The notes: generated by a model not told the origin, from the sequence alone. A stretch of DNA of 64,000 bases from Paraburkholderia sp. SOS3 (GCF_001922345.1 NZ_CP018811.1:2728001-2792000); one strand, 5' to 3'. Positions 26,912-36,498 are shown, numbered from the stretch's first letter. Program-made: numbers and translations.

Positions 26912-26954
26912 ATTTGCTCGCTGCGTGGAGTCTGTTCTTCGATAAGAAGGCCGC

Positions 26955-28304
26955 ATGCGGATCGACCGGCGCCTCCTGACGCTCGCGTTCGGCGGCCTCT
27001 TCTGGCGGACGTTTCTGCTGATCGCGCTGTTGATCGCGGTCAGTCTCGCCGCATGGTTTCAGAGCTTTCGCGTGATCGAGCGCGAGCCGCGTGCACAGCG
27101 GGTCGCGCTGCAGCTCGTCGCGATCGTGAAGCTCACGCGCACCGCATTGCTCTACTCCGATCCCGATCTTCGTCGCGCGCTTCTGCAAGATCTCGAGAGC
27201 AACGAAGGCGTGCGCGTGTATCCGCGCGAAACCACCGATAAATACAAGCTGCAGCCGGACGAATCGCTAAACCGTCTGATCGAGCACGACATCCGCGGGC
27301 GGCTTGGCGACGATACGATCATCGCGCAGTCGGTAAACGACATCCCCGGCGTCTGGATCAGCTTCAAGATCGACGACGACGATTACTGGGTCGCGCTCGA
27401 TCGCGATCAGCTCGATAACGTAACGGGCCTGCAATGGGCCGGCTGGGGCATATTCGCGCTCGCGCTATCGCTATTCGGCGCGGCGTTCATCACGAGCCTC
27501 GTGAACCGGCCGTTCGCGCGTCTCGCGATGGCGGCACGCAGGGTCGGTTCCGGGCAGGCGCCGGAGCAACTACCCGAACGCGGCCTCGGCGTGGCAGCCG
27601 AAACCAATCGAAGCTTCAACCAGATGGTGCGCGATCTCGATCAGCTCGAAGCCGACCGCGCGCTGATGCTCGCCGGCATCTCGCATGATCTGCGCACGCC
27701 GCTTGCTCGCTTAAGGCTCGAGACGGAGATGAGCCCGTCCGATCAGACGACCAAAGACGCAATGATCGACGACATCGAACAGATGGATATGATCATCGGG
27801 CGCTTCCTCGATTACGCGCGCCCGGTGCAGCGGATGCCCGAGCCCGTCGATCTGTCGGTCATCGCGGGAGAGCTGGCGGCGCGAATGTCGACCGAGGATG
27901 GAATCCGGCTGATTACGCGCCTCGCGCCCTCGGCCGTCATCGAAGCGGACGAAACCGATATCCGGCGCGTGGTCGGCAATCTGATCGAGAACGCGCGCAA
28001 GTACGGGCTGAGCGAAGAGGACGGCATTCCGCACGTCATTCTCGAAACGCGCGTATCGCATTCGCGCGTCGAGCTGTCCGTCGTCGACGAAGGGCCTGGC
28101 ATTCCGGAAGACCAACTCGCGCTTGTCACACGACCGTTCTACCGTGTCAATTCGGCGCGCACGCAGGCGAACGGAACCGGGCTCGGCATGGCGATCGTGC
28201 AGCGGCTCGTCGGCCGGTATCGCGGCGCACTGCGGCTGCGCAACCGGACGCCGGGTCCAGGCCTCGAGGTGACGATCGAATTTCCGCTCGCCAGGAGCAG
28301 CTGA
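26955..28304 (+). CDS. envZ: Osmosensor histidine kinase EnvZ
   Basis: 449 aa. TM1 lies at about 17-38 (FLLIALLIAVSLAAWF), followed by a periplasmic domain of about 120 residues, TM2 near 160-178, HAMP, then the dimerisation/phosphoacceptor helix LAGISHDLRTPLARLRLE (His about 243). The HATPase domain shows the N-box NLIENARKYG, the G1 box VVDEGPGIP and the G2 box GTGLGMAIV. It acts in the inner membrane, phosphorylating and dephosphorylating OmpR. It follows ompR closely and should share its transcript. Confidence 0.94.
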   Translation: MRIDRRLLTLAFGGLFWRTFLLIALLIAVSLAAWFQSFRVIEREPRAQRVALQLVAIVKLTRTALLYSDPDLRRALLQDLESNEGVRVYPRETTDKYKLQPDESLNRLIEHDIRGRLGDDTIIAQSVNDIPGVWISFKIDDDDYWVALDRDQLDNVTGLQWAGWGIFALALSLFGAAFITSLVNRPFARLAMAARRVGSGQAPEQLPERGLGVAAETNRSFNQMVRDLDQLEADRALMLAGISHDLRTPLARLRLETEMSPSDQTTKDAMIDDIEQMDMIIGRFLDYARPVQRMPEPVDLSVIAGELAARMSTEDGIRLITRLAPSAVIEADETDIRRVVGNLIENARKYGLSEEDGIPHVILETRVSHSRVELSVVDEGPGIPEDQLALVTRPFYRVNSARTQANGTGLGMAIVQRLVGRYRGALRLRNRTPGPGLEVTIEFPLARSS

Positions 28305-28707
28305 ACCGGGCCGAAGCGGCAGATCTTTCAGCATTTGGTAGCGTTGGTCGCAGCGTTAATCGGAAGTTTCTGCTTTTTCCGTTTTGCCCCCATATAAAAA
28401 CAAGATTGACTCGGAATGAATCCGAAAACAATCGCTTGGGTGCACACTATCGGTGCGTTGAAGAAAATCTATCCGGTTCGTTAGTGAAAAACTATTGACC
28501 ACAAATAGCAATAGAGTTATAGTTTTGTCTGTGGGACGCAGCGCATGGCTAGAGCGCCCAGCGGTGAGCCCAGCGCGCGGCGCTACCCGATCCGTTTCGT
28601 CTGGGCGGTTACGGCTTTCCGGCAATCGCCATTTTTGAATCACCTCGCTTTTTACTGGCTTTTGGCCCGCTTTTTACCGTTTGCCACTTTCACATAGGAG
28701 TGTCTGC
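28305..28707. other. Region between envZ and ahpC, including the ahpC leader
   Basis: 402 bp without a gene. It contains an AT-rich tract around 28480-28525 with the ahpC promoter, then about 180 nt of leader before the ahpC start. No clear envZ terminator was found. Confidence 0.55.
28495..28523 (+). promoter_or_regulatory. Sigma-70 promoter of ahpC
   Basis: TTGACC (28495-28500), 17 bp, TATAGT (28518-28523). CTAT and ATAG tetranucleotides cluster over it (28492, 28505, 28511, 28519), which resembles OxyR half-sites, but the spacing does not match the full OxyR consensus. Confidence 0.65.
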
Positions 28708-29256
28708 ATGAAAACCATCGGCGATAAACTCGAAGCTTTCACCGTCACCGCTGCCAAGCCTGGCTTTAACCACCACGAAGAGAACGGCGTGTCGGCGTTC
28801 GAAGAAATCACCGAACAGTCGTTCCCGGGCAAGTGGAAGATCATCTATTTCTATCCGAAGGACTTCACGTTCGTCTGCCCGACGGAAATCGTCGAATTCG
28901 CCAAGCTCTCGAAAGATTTTGAAGAGCGTGACGCCGTTCTGCTCGGCGGCAGCACCGACAACGAATTCGTGAAGCTCGCATGGCGCCAGGCGCATAAGGA
29001 CCTCGACAAGCTGAACCACTACTCGTTCGGCGACGTCAAGGGCGAACTGGTCGACCAGCTCGGCGTGCGCGACCGCGAAGCTGGCGTGGCACTGCGTGCT
29101 ACGTTCATCGTCGATCCGGACAACACGATCCAGCACGTTTCGGTCAATAACCTGAACGTTGGTCGTAGCCCGGCGGAAATCCTGCGTATTCTGGACGGCC
29201 TGCAAACGGACGAACTGTGCCCGTGCAACCGCGCAGTCGGCGGCGCCACGCTGTAA
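28708..29256 (+). CDS. ahpC: Alkyl hydroperoxide reductase, peroxiredoxin AhpC
   Basis: 182 aa. The start at 28708 follows AGGAG (28697-28701). The peroxidatic Cys lies in DFTFVCPTEIVEFAK (about residue 47) and the resolving region contains DELCPCNRAVGG near the C-terminus, with two further Cys. It reduces organic peroxides and H2O2 in the cytosol. Like the actinobacterial type it is paired with ahpD downstream rather than with AhpF, so electrons probably arrive through AhpD. A hairpin with a T-run separates the two genes and should lower ahpD expression relative to ahpC. Confidence 0.96.
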   Translation: MKTIGDKLEAFTVTAAKPGFNHHEENGVSAFEEITEQSFPGKWKIIYFYPKDFTFVCPTEIVEFAKLSKDFEERDAVLLGGSTDNEFVKLAWRQAHKDLDKLNHYSFGDVKGELVDQLGVRDREAGVALRATFIVDPDNTIQHVSVNNLNVGRSPAEILRILDGLQTDELCPCNRAVGGATL

Positions 29257-29269
29257 GCCATTGCAGCTG

Positions 29270-29307
29270 AAAGCCCGCTAAGCTTGAAAAAGCCGGCGGG
29301 CTTTTTT
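29270..29307 (+). terminator. Intercistronic terminator/attenuator between ahpC and ahpD
   Basis: AAAGCCCGC (29270-29278) pairs with GCGGGCTTT (29296-29304), and the T-run continues to 29307. It lies 25 bp before the ahpD start. Confidence 0.8.
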
Positions 29308-29332
29308 ATCGGCAACTCGATAGGAGATATCT

Positions 29333-29857
29333 ATGGAATTCTTGTCCGCGATCAAAGAACTTGTCCCCGACTACGCGAAGGACATCCGTCTGAACCTCGA
29401 CGGCACGATTGCGCGCTCGTCGCTCGAAGGCAATGACGCAGTCGGCGTCGCGCTTGCTGCAGCGTTCGCATCGAAGAGCCCGGCGCTCATCTCTGCGATC
29501 CGCAACGCGGGCGTGCTGTCGCCCGAAGAAACCAACGGTGCGCTGACGGCGGCCGCGTTGATGGGCATGAACAACGTCTGGTATCCGTACGTCGAGATGA
29601 CGGATAACGCGGACCTGAAGGGGCAGCCGGCAGGTCTGCGGATGAACGCCTACGCGTCGCATGGCGGTGTCGACAAGCGCCGCTTCGAAATGTACGCGCT
29701 GGCTGCGTCGATCATCGGCAAGTGCCACTTCTGTGTGAAGTCGCACTTCGACACGCTGCTCAAGGAAGGCATGAGCTCGACGCAGCTGCGCGACGTCGGC
29801 CGGATTGCGGCCGTGGTCAATGCGGCGGCGCTCGTGATTGCTGCTGAAGACAAATAA
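29333..29857 (+). CDS. ahpD: Alkyl hydroperoxide reductase AhpD
   Basis: 174 aa, the usual length. The CxxC active site is visible in IGKCHFCVKSHFDTLL (about residues 130-145), with the conserved His downstream. AhpD is a thioredoxin-like disulfide reductase of the carboxymuconolactone-decarboxylase fold that passes electrons to AhpC. TAGGAGA lies a few bases before the ATG. It ends in a stretch where the stop region is echoed twice (AAATAAGGGC, AATTAAGGGC, AAATAAGCG), a small local duplication. Confidence 0.95.
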   Translation: MEFLSAIKELVPDYAKDIRLNLDGTIARSSLEGNDAVGVALAAAFASKSPALISAIRNAGVLSPEETNGALTAAALMGMNNVWYPYVEMTDNADLKGQPAGLRMNAYASHGGVDKRRFEMYALAASIIGKCHFCVKSHFDTLLKEGMSSTQLRDVGRIAAVVNAAALVIAAEDK

Positions 29858-29955
29858 GGGCAATTAAGGGCAAATAAGCGACCCGGATACGCCGCACAAG
29901 CGAGCGACGCAAACCGGCAACGCGAGCTCACTGCGGCAACAACGTGCACTCTCGC

Positions 29956-30027
29956 GCGCGGCGGTACACGATACCGCCGCGCCTGAAGCGAAAACGCCAC
30001 GCATGATCTGCGTGGCGTTCTCCTTTT
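29956..30027 (+). terminator. Two consecutive 11-bp hairpins ending the ahpCD unit
   Basis: The first stem is GCGCGGCGGTA (29956-29966) with TACCGCCGCGC (29972-29982). The second is AACGCCACGCA (29993-30003) with TGCGTGGCGTT (30009-30019), followed by CTCCTTTT. The second is a plausible terminator for ahpCD; the first has no T-run. Confidence 0.7.
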
Positions 30028-30102
30028 CATGGACGCGTTCGAGGCAGCGGCGCGCCGCGCGCGCCCGGGCCGGCGCGCGGATTCAGGCGGCACATCGCCG
30101 CA

Positions 30103-30579
30103 TCAACGCGTCAACAACACCGCGGCCTGCGCCTCGATCCCGTCGCCCCGCCCGAGGTAACCGAGTTTCTCGTTGGTCTTCGCCTTCACGTTGACGCGCT
30201 CGAGCGGCAGTTGCAGATCCGCCGCGATATTCGCGCGCATCGCGTCGATATGCGGCGCGAGCTTAGGCGCCTGCGCGATCACCGTGCTGTCGACATTCGC
30301 GATCGAGAAGCCCGCGCGCGCGATGCGCGCCGCGCATTCGCGCAGCAGCACGCGGCTGTCGGCGCCGGCAAATTCCTTGTCGGTGTCGGGAAAATGACGG
30401 CCGATGTCGCCAAGCGACGCGGCGCCGAACAGCGCATCGGTAATCGCATGCAGCAGCACGTCGGCGTCCGAATGGCCGAGCAGACCGCGCTCGTAAGGCA
30501 CGGTCACGCCGCCGATGATGAGCGGCCGGCCCGGCACGAGCGCGTGCACGTCGTAGCCTTGTCCGATTCTGAAATCCAT
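30103..30579 (-). CDS. ispF: 2-C-methyl-D-erythritol 2,4-cyclodiphosphate synthase
   Basis: 158 aa, typical. It begins [22 protein letters not shown] with the metal-binding DxH, followed by [23 protein letters not shown], the family signature. It acts in the cytosolic MEP pathway for isoprenoid precursors, cyclising the CDP-methylerythritol phosphate intermediate as a zinc-dependent trimer. It starts 30 bp after the end of ispD on the same strand, so the two MEP genes form an operon. Confidence 0.97.
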   Translation of the reverse strand: MDFRIGQGYDVHALVPGRPLIIGGVTVPYERGLLGHSDADVLLHAITDALFGAASLGDIGRHFPDTDKEFAGADSRVLLRECAARIARAGFSIANVDSTVIAQAPKLAPHIDAMRANIAADLQLPLERVNVKAKTNEKLGYLGRGDGIEAQAAVLLTR

Positions 30580-30609
30580 AGTGGGTCCGTTGTAGCGAGT
30601 ACGTCGTTT

Positions 30610-31338
30610 TTATGAAGAAGCCGCGTTGAGCGTGGCCGCCGGGCGGCTCAGGATCGCGTCCGCGAGATCGAAGTCTTCCGGGTAGGTGACCTTGAAGTTA
30701 CGCAGGCTCCCTTGCACGAGCCGCGGCGCGTGGCCGATCCATTCGATTGCGCTCGCCTCGTCGGTCAGATCGTGGCCGTCCTGCTGCGCACGCAGGATCG
30801 CCTCGCGCAGCATGCCGATGCGGAACATCTGCGGCGTCTGCGCCTGCCAGAGCCCGTCGCGGCCCTCGGTGCGCGAGATGCGCGTATCGGTGTCGGGCGC
30901 GATGCGCTTGAGCGTATCGGCGACCGGCAACGCCATGATGCCGCCGATCGCATCGTCCTTCAGCGCATCGACGAGCGAGCGGATCAGCGCGGGCGTGATG
31001 CCGGGACGCGCGGCGTCGTGCACGAGCACCCAGTCGCTGTCGTGCGCGCCGAACTCGGCGAGCGCATGCAGCCCGTTCAGCACCGACGCCTGACGCGACG
31101 CGCCGCCGCAACGCCGCACCGCGAAGCGCAAACCGCTGAAGCGGCGCGCGTCGAAATGCTCGTCGTTCGGCGCGAGCACGACGAGCGTCTGCGAAAACTC
31201 GCTGCACGCATCGAATGCAGCCAGCGAGTAATGCAGCATGTCGCGTCCGGCGACGCTTCGATATTGCTTGGGCATCGGCGCGCCGGAGCGGCTGCCGGTG
31301 CCCGCACCGGGAATCAGGGCAAACAGGCGGGGAGTCAC
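30610..31338 (-). CDS. ispD: 2-C-methyl-D-erythritol 4-phosphate cytidylyltransferase
   Basis: 242 aa from a GTG start at 31338. The N-terminal nucleotide-binding loop reads [19 protein letters not shown], with further motifs [19 protein letters not shown] and [12 protein letters not shown]. The enzyme transfers CMP from CTP to methylerythritol phosphate, the third step of the MEP pathway. The loop normally reads PAAGxGxRM, and the Gly-Ala change is a mild variant. It is first in the ispD-ispF operon and divergent from mfd, with 197 bp between them. Confidence 0.95.
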   Translation of the reverse strand: MTPRLFALIPGAGTGSRSGAPMPKQYRSVAGRDMLHYSLAAFDACSEFSQTLVVLAPNDEHFDARRFSGLRFAVRRCGGASRQASVLNGLHALAEFGAHDSDWVLVHDAARPGITPALIRSLVDALKDDAIGGIMALPVADTLKRIAPDTDTRISRTEGRDGLWQAQTPQMFRIGMLREAILRAQQDGHDLTDEASAIEWIGHAPRLVQGSLRNFKVTYPEDFDLADAILSRPAATLNAASS

Positions 31339-31376
31339 AGAACGGACGGTGCAAAGTCAAAGTGAAGGTCGGATTT

Positions 31377-31382
31377 TATAAT
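31377..31382 (+). promoter_or_regulatory. Possible -10 box for mfd
   Basis: A perfect TATAAT in the ispD-mfd divergent region, 154 bp before mfd. No recognisable -35 sits 16-18 bp upstream, so it would need an extended -10 or an activator. Confidence 0.35.
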
Positions 31383-31535
31383 AGGTCTTTCGTCCGCACG
31401 TCCCGACACGCGTAAACTTGCCGTTTCTGTCGCGCTGCAGTCGATGCCTGCTCCGAAGTCTGCTCAAAGTCCGCACGAAGCGAGCCCTGACGCTACCCCG
31501 ACGTTACTTCATAAAACGGCCGTTCTTCCTTATTT

Positions 31536-34500
31536 ATGTCCGACACCGCCGCATCCCCGTCGAATCCGCCGCAAGCCGCTTCTCCGCAGGAGAATGGCCC
31601 CGGGCGGCCCGCCGCCCAATGGAATCCCCCCGTCGCGCTCGTCAAAGCCGGCCAGCGTTTCGCGTTCGACGGCTCGCAAGGCTCCGCCGACGCGCTGCTG
31701 ATCGCCCGCTATCACCTCGCGTACCACTCGCAGTTGCCGCTCCTCGCGGTGGTCTGCGCGAGCGCGGTCGACGCGCAGCGTCTGTCGCAGGAAATCCCGT
31801 ACTTCGCGCCGAATGCCCGTGTGCGGCTGCTGCCCGACTGGGAAACGCTTCCGTACGACACGTTTTCACCGCACCAGGATCTGGTCTCGGAGCGGCTCGC
31901 GACGCTGCACGACCTCGGCGAAGGCCGCTGCGACATCCTGCTCGTACCGGCTACCACGGCGCTCTACCGCATGCCGCCCGCGTCCTTCATGGCCGCCTAC
32001 ACGTTCGCGTTCGCGCAGGGCGAGCGCCTCGACGAAGCGAAACTGAAAGCGCAGCTCACGCTGGCCGGCTACGAGCACGTCAGCCAGGTCATGCGCCCCG
32101 GCGAATACTGCGTGCGCGGGTCGCTGATCGACCTGTTTCCGATGGGCTCGCCGCTGCCATACCGGCTCGACCTGTTCGACGATCAGGTCGACTCGATCCG
32201 CGCGTTCGATCCCGACACGCAGCGCAGCCTGTACCCCGTGCGCGACGTGCGTCTGCTGCCGGGCCGCGAGTTTCCGTTCGACGAAGCGTCGCGCACGGCA
32301 TTTCGCAGCCGCTGGCGCGAAGTGTTCGAGGGCGATCCGAGCCGGGCGTCGATCTACAAGGACATCGGCAATGGCGTACCGTCGGCCGGTATCGAGTATT
32401 ACCTGCCGCTCTTTTTCGAAGACACCGCCACCCTCTTCCACTATCTCCCCGACGGCTCGCATCTGGTGTTCACGGGCGACCTCGACGCCGCCATCAAACG
32501 CTTCACCGCCGACACCCGGCAACGCTTCAACTTCCTGTCGCACGATCGCGACCGGCCGATTCTCGAGCCGCAGCGGCTCTTTCTGTCCGATGAAGATTTC
32601 TTCACGCTCGCGAAGCCGTTCGCGCGCCTGACACTGCCCGCGAAAGCCGAGGGCGGCTGGGCCGCGCCGCTGCCGAACCTCGCGATCGACCGTCACGCGG
32701 AAAATCCCATCACGGCATTGCGCGCGTATCTCGACACGACGCCGAATCGCGTGCTGTTCGCAGTGGAGTCGGCGGGGCGCCGCGAAACGATCGCGCAGTT
32801 GCTCGCGGAAAACGATCTGCGCGGTGGCTCAGTCGACAGCTTCGAAGCGTGGCTCGCCGCCGATGTGCGGTTCGCGCTCGGCGTCGCCCCCCTCGCGAGC
32901 GGCTTTGCGTTGCCGGGCGAAGGCATCGCGATCATCACCGAAACCGAGCTTTACGGGCCGCTCGCGCGCCGTGTGGGACGCCGCCGCCAGGAACAGGCGA
33001 GCAACGTCGATTCGATGGTGCGCGACCTGTCCGAACTGAAGGTCGGCGATCCGGTCGTGCATGCGCAGCACGGCATCGGCCGCTATATGGGCCTCGTGAC
33101 GATGGATCTCGGCGAAGGCGAAACCGAGTTTCTGCACCTCGAATACGCGGGCGAAAGCAAGCTATACGTGCCGGTCTCCCAGCTGCACGTGATCTCGCGC
33201 TATAGCGGCGCGGACCCGGAAAGCGCACCGCTGCACGCGTTGGGCTCGGGCCAGTGGGAGAAGGCAAAGCGCAAGGCCGCGCAGCAGATTCGCGATACGG
33301 CCGCCGAATTGCTGAATCTGTACGCACGCCGCGCGGCACGCGAAGGCCACGCGTTCAAGCTCGATCCGCGCGACTATGTGAAGTTCGCCGAAAGCTTCGG
33401 CTTCGAGGAAACGCCGGACCAGGCCGCGGCGATCGCCGCCGTGATCGGCGATATGACGAGCGGCAAGCCGATGGACCGGCTTGTCTGCGGCGACGTCGGT
33501 TTCGGCAAGACCGAAGTCGCGCTGCGCGCCGCATTCATTGCGGTGATGGGCGGCAAACAGGTCGCGCTGCTGTCGCCGACCACGCTGCTCGCCGAGCAGC
33601 ACACGCAGACATTCAGCGACCGCTTCTCCGACTGGCCCGTGCGCATCGCCGAACTGTCCCGCTTCAAGACCACGAAGGAAGTCAACGCGGCGATCCAGCA
33701 GATCAACGAAGGCAGCGTCGACATCGTGATCGGCACGCACAAGCTGCTTTCGTCGGAAGTGCAGTTCAAGCGGCTCGGGCTCGTGATCATCGATGAAGAG
33801 CATCGTTTCGGCGTACGTCAGAAGGAGGCGCTCAAAGCGCTGCGTGCCGAAGTGGACGTGCTCACGCTGACCGCGACGCCGATTCCGCGCACGCTCGGCA
33901 TGGCGCTCGAAGGCTTGCGCGACTTCTCCGTAATCGCCACGGCGCCGCAAAAGCGGCTCGCGATCAAAACCTTCGTGCGCCGCGAGGAAGACAGCGTGAT
34001 TCGCGAGGCGATGCTGCGCGAGCTCAAGCGCGGCGGCCAGGTTTACTTTTTGCATAACGAAGTGGAGACGATCGAGAATCGCCGCGCGATGCTCGAGGCG
34101 CTCGTGCCCGAAGCGCGCATCGCCGTCGCACACGGACAGATGCACGAACGCGAACTCGAACGCGTGATGCGCGATTTCGTCGCGCAGCGCGCCAACGTGC
34201 TGCTGTGTACGACGATCATCGAGACCGGCATCGACGTGCCGAGCGCGAACACCATTCTGATTCACCGCGCCGACAAGTTCGGCCTCGCGCAATTGCACCA
34301 GTTGCGCGGCCGTGTCGGCCGTTCGCATCACCAGGCTTACAGCTATCTGCTCGTGCACGATCCGCAGGGACTCACGAAGCAGGCGCAGCGGCGCCTCGAA
34401 GCGATTCAGCAGATGGAAGAGCTCGGCGCAGGCTTCTATCTCGCGATGCACGACCTCGAAATTCGCGGCACCGGCGAAGTGCTCGGCGACAAGCAGTCGG

Positions 34501-35078
34501 GCGAAATTCACGAGATCGGTTTCCAGCTATACACCGACATGCTCAACGATGCCGTCAAGGCGCTGAAGGACGGCAAGGAGCCCGATCTCACCTCGCCGCT
34601 CGCGGCGACGACCGAAATCAATCTGCACGCGCCCGCGATTCTGCCCGCCGATTACTGCGGCGACGTGCAGGAACGCCTGTCGCTCTACAAGCGGCTTGCC
34701 AATTGCGAGCACAACGATTCGATCGACGGCATCCAGGAAGAACTGATCGACCGCTTCGGCAAGATGCCGCCGCAAGCGCATGCGCTCGTCGAAACGCACC
34801 GGCTGCGGCTCGCGGCACGGCCGCTCGGCATTTCGAAGATCGATGCGGGGGAAGCCGTGATCGCGCTGCAATTCATCCCGAACCCGCCGGTCGACGCGAT
34901 GCGCATCATCGACATGGTTCAGAAGCACAAGCACATCAAGCTGGCGGGACAGGACAAGCTGCGCATCGAAACGCGCAGCCCCGATCTCGCGGTGCGCGTC
35001 GCGACCGTCAAGGAGACGTTGCGTGCGCTCGGTGCGCCGGCGCGAGGCGCGGCCGGTCAGCGCGCGACCGCGCAATGA
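31536..35078 (+). CDS. mfd: Transcription-repair coupling factor Mfd
   Basis: 1180 aa, about 30 longer than E. coli Mfd because of a Pro/Ser/Gln-rich N-terminal tail. The UvrB-homology module (about 50-360) recruits UvrA. The RNA-polymerase interaction domain begins about residue 500 (VGDPVVHAQHGIGRY, HLEYAGESKLYVPVSQ). The superfamily-2 motor follows: Walker A CGDVGFGKTEVALRAAF, DEEH box VIIDEEHRFGV, TATPIPRTL, and the RecG-like motif LHQLRGRVGRSHHQAYSYLL. The C-terminal TRCF domain closes the protein. Mfd pushes stalled RNA polymerase off lesions and brings nucleotide excision repair. It is divergent from ispD and followed 7 bp later by an M20-family gene, probably in one transcript. Confidence 0.98.
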   Translation: MSDTAASPSNPPQAASPQENGPGRPAAQWNPPVALVKAGQRFAFDGSQGSADALLIARYHLAYHSQLPLLAVVCASAVDAQRLSQEIPYFAPNARVRLLPDWETLPYDTFSPHQDLVSERLATLHDLGEGRCDILLVPATTALYRMPPASFMAAYTFAFAQGERLDEAKLKAQLTLAGYEHVSQVMRPGEYCVRGSLIDLFPMGSPLPYRLDLFDDQVDSIRAFDPDTQRSLYPVRDVRLLPGREFPFDEASRTAFRSRWREVFEGDPSRASIYKDIGNGVPSAGIEYYLPLFFEDTATLFHYLPDGSHLVFTGDLDAAIKRFTADTRQRFNFLSHDRDRPILEPQRLFLSDEDFFTLAKPFARLTLPAKAEGGWAAPLPNLAIDRHAENPITALRAYLDTTPNRVLFAVESAGRRETIAQLLAENDLRGGSVDSFEAWLAADVRFALGVAPLASGFALPGEGIAIITETELYGPLARRVGRRRQEQASNVDSMVRDLSELKVGDPVVHAQHGIGRYMGLVTMDLGEGETEFLHLEYAGESKLYVPVSQLHVISRYSGADPESAPLHALGSGQWEKAKRKAAQQIRDTAAELLNLYARRAAREGHAFKLDPRDYVKFAESFGFEETPDQAAAIAAVIGDMTSGKPMDRLVCGDVGFGKTEVALRAAFIAVMGGKQVALLSPTTLLAEQHTQTFSDRFSDWPVRIAELSRFKTTKEVNAAIQQINEGSVDIVIGTHKLLSSEVQFKRLGLVIIDEEHRFGVRQKEALKALRAEVDVLTLTATPIPRTLGMALEGLRDFSVIATAPQKRLAIKTFVRREEDSVIREAMLRELKRGGQVYFLHNEVETIENRRAMLEALVPEARIAVAHGQMHERELERVMRDFVAQRANVLLCTTIIETGIDVPSANTILIHRADKFGLAQLHQLRGRVGRSHHQAYSYLLVHDPQGLTKQAQRRLEAIQQMEELGAGFYLAMHDLEIRGTGEVLGDKQSGEIHEIGFQLYTDMLNDAVKALKDGKEPDLTSPLAATTEINLHAPAILPADYCGDVQERLSLYKRLANCEHNDSIDGIQEELIDRFGKMPPQAHALVETHRLRLAARPLGISKIDAGEAVIALQFIPNPPVDAMRIIDMVQKHKHIKLAGQDKLRIETRSPDLAVRVATVKETLRALGAPARGAAGQRATAQ

Positions 35079-35085
35079 GGCTGCG

Positions 35086-36498
35086 ATGAAGGACGCAGCG
35101 GGGAGCGGCCACGGCGAAACGCGCGCAAACGACGCGGATCGAGCCGCGCTTGCGCGAGACGCGCCCCGCGTGCTCGACACACTCGACGCCCGCACGGCCT
35201 CGATCGTCGCTCTGCTCGCGCAGCTCGTGTGCATTCCGAGCCGCGGTGGAATCGATCCCACAACACCGATACTCGAGTGCATCGAGCAGTGGTTCGCGCA
35301 ACATGCGCCGAACCTGCCGCGCACACGCCTCGTGTCGCAAGGCGGCGAGCCGCTCGGGTTGTACACGGAAGTTCGTGGAAGCGCTGCCACGCCGGCCCAT
35401 GCTTCGTCCCATTCATCGGACGAAGCTTGCGGCCATGCGCCCTACTACGTGCTCAACGCGACGCTCGACACCGCCGGCTTCGGCGACGAAGCGCTCTGGA
35501 CCCAGCCGCCGCTTGGCGCGCGGATCGTCGACGGCTGGCTATACGGCCGCGGGGCGGCCGACAGCAAGGCCGGCGCAGCGCTGTTTGCGCATCTGCTCGT
35601 CGCGCTTTCGCAACGCACCTCGGAGTTCACCGGCCGTATCGGCCTGCTGCTCGACCTCGACGAACACACGGGCCGTTTCGGCGGTGCACGTGCCTTCTTC
35701 GACGAGTTCGTCGACCACCAGGTCGACCGTCTCGCCGACACGACCGTCAAATTTGACAGCGTTGCCAATCGAACCACGGGCGACGCTGACGCATCGCGCC
35801 CCGATGGCGTATTGATCGGCTACCCGGGACACAAGCGCATCATGGTCGGCGCACGCGGCTTTCTGCGCGCGAAGCTCGTCGTGCATGGCGTTGCCGCGCA
35901 TTCAGGCAGCGGCAGCTCGCGAGGCCTCAACGCGGCGGTACGCGGCGGCGCGCTGGCCAACGCGCTGCACGACGTGCCGCTGCCCGATATCGACGACACG
36001 ACTTTTGACCGCCAGGCACAATTGAGCGTGACCGGCATCGAGGCAGGCGACGGCGGCTTCGCTGCCGTACCCGATCGTTGCGAACTGAAGATCGATATCC
36101 GGCTCACGCCCCGCTTCGATGCAAAGCTCGCGCGCAGCCTGATTGCGGACGCAATTCGCGCGCACGACATCGCCTATACCTCCAGTCCTGCAAATAAACT
36201 ATTGACGGACATCGAATGGATCGAAGGCTGGCCCGCTTATCGGGTGGCCGATACGCACCCCATGTTGGGCGCATTGTGCAAAGCCGCACAGCGCACATTC
36301 GGTGCAGTGCCGCGGTGTGAAGTGGCCGGGCCTTCGAATATCGGCAACTACCTCGCGTCGCTGGCCATTCCCGCGCTGTGCGGTTTCGGTCCGCGCGGCG
36401 AACGGCTGCACGCCAGCGATGAACGCGTCGAACTGGCGAGCATCGCTCCCGTCTATCGAATCTACGAAGACGCGATGCTCGAGTTATTGCGCCGGTAG
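35086..36498 (+). CDS. M20-family metallohydrolase with altered metal ligands
   Basis: 470 aa from the ATG at 35086, 7 bp after mfd. It has the M20 layout: catalytic domain, lid/dimerisation domain (AHSGSGSSRGLNAAVRGG) and C-terminal catalytic half ending in LHASDERVELASI. Compared with the intact ArgE downstream, several ligand positions differ. HxD reads TLD (NATLDTAGFGDE), the Asp in YGRGAADSKAG is kept, Glu-Glu reads Glu-His (DEHTGRFGG), GEPT reads GYPG, and the final His is kept. The DEHTG and GYPG variants may mark a subfamily, but loss of the first His is harder to explain. The substrate is unknown; family members cleave N-acyl or peptide bonds. Confidence 0.75.
   Translation: MKDAAGSGHGETRANDADRAALARDAPRVLDTLDARTASIVALLAQLVCIPSRGGIDPTTPILECIEQWFAQHAPNLPRTRLVSQGGEPLGLYTEVRGSAATPAHASSHSSDEACGHAPYYVLNATLDTAGFGDEALWTQPPLGARIVDGWLYGRGAADSKAGAALFAHLLVALSQRTSEFTGRIGLLLDLDEHTGRFGGARAFFDEFVDHQVDRLADTTVKFDSVANRTTGDADASRPDGVLIGYPGHKRIMVGARGFLRAKLVVHGVAAHSGSGSSRGLNAAVRGGALANALHDVPLPDIDDTTFDRQAQLSVTGIEAGDGGFAAVPDRCELKIDIRLTPRFDAKLARSLIADAIRAHDIAYTSSPANKLLTDIEWIEGWPAYRVADTHPMLGALCKAAQRTFGAVPRCEVAGPSNIGNYLASLAIPALCGFGPRGERLHASDERVELASIAPVYRIYEDAMLELLRR

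Noticed and set aside
28492..28522. Full OxyR site at the ahpC promoter
   Set aside because: CTAT and ATAG tetramers are present, but their spacing does not match the four-element consensus.
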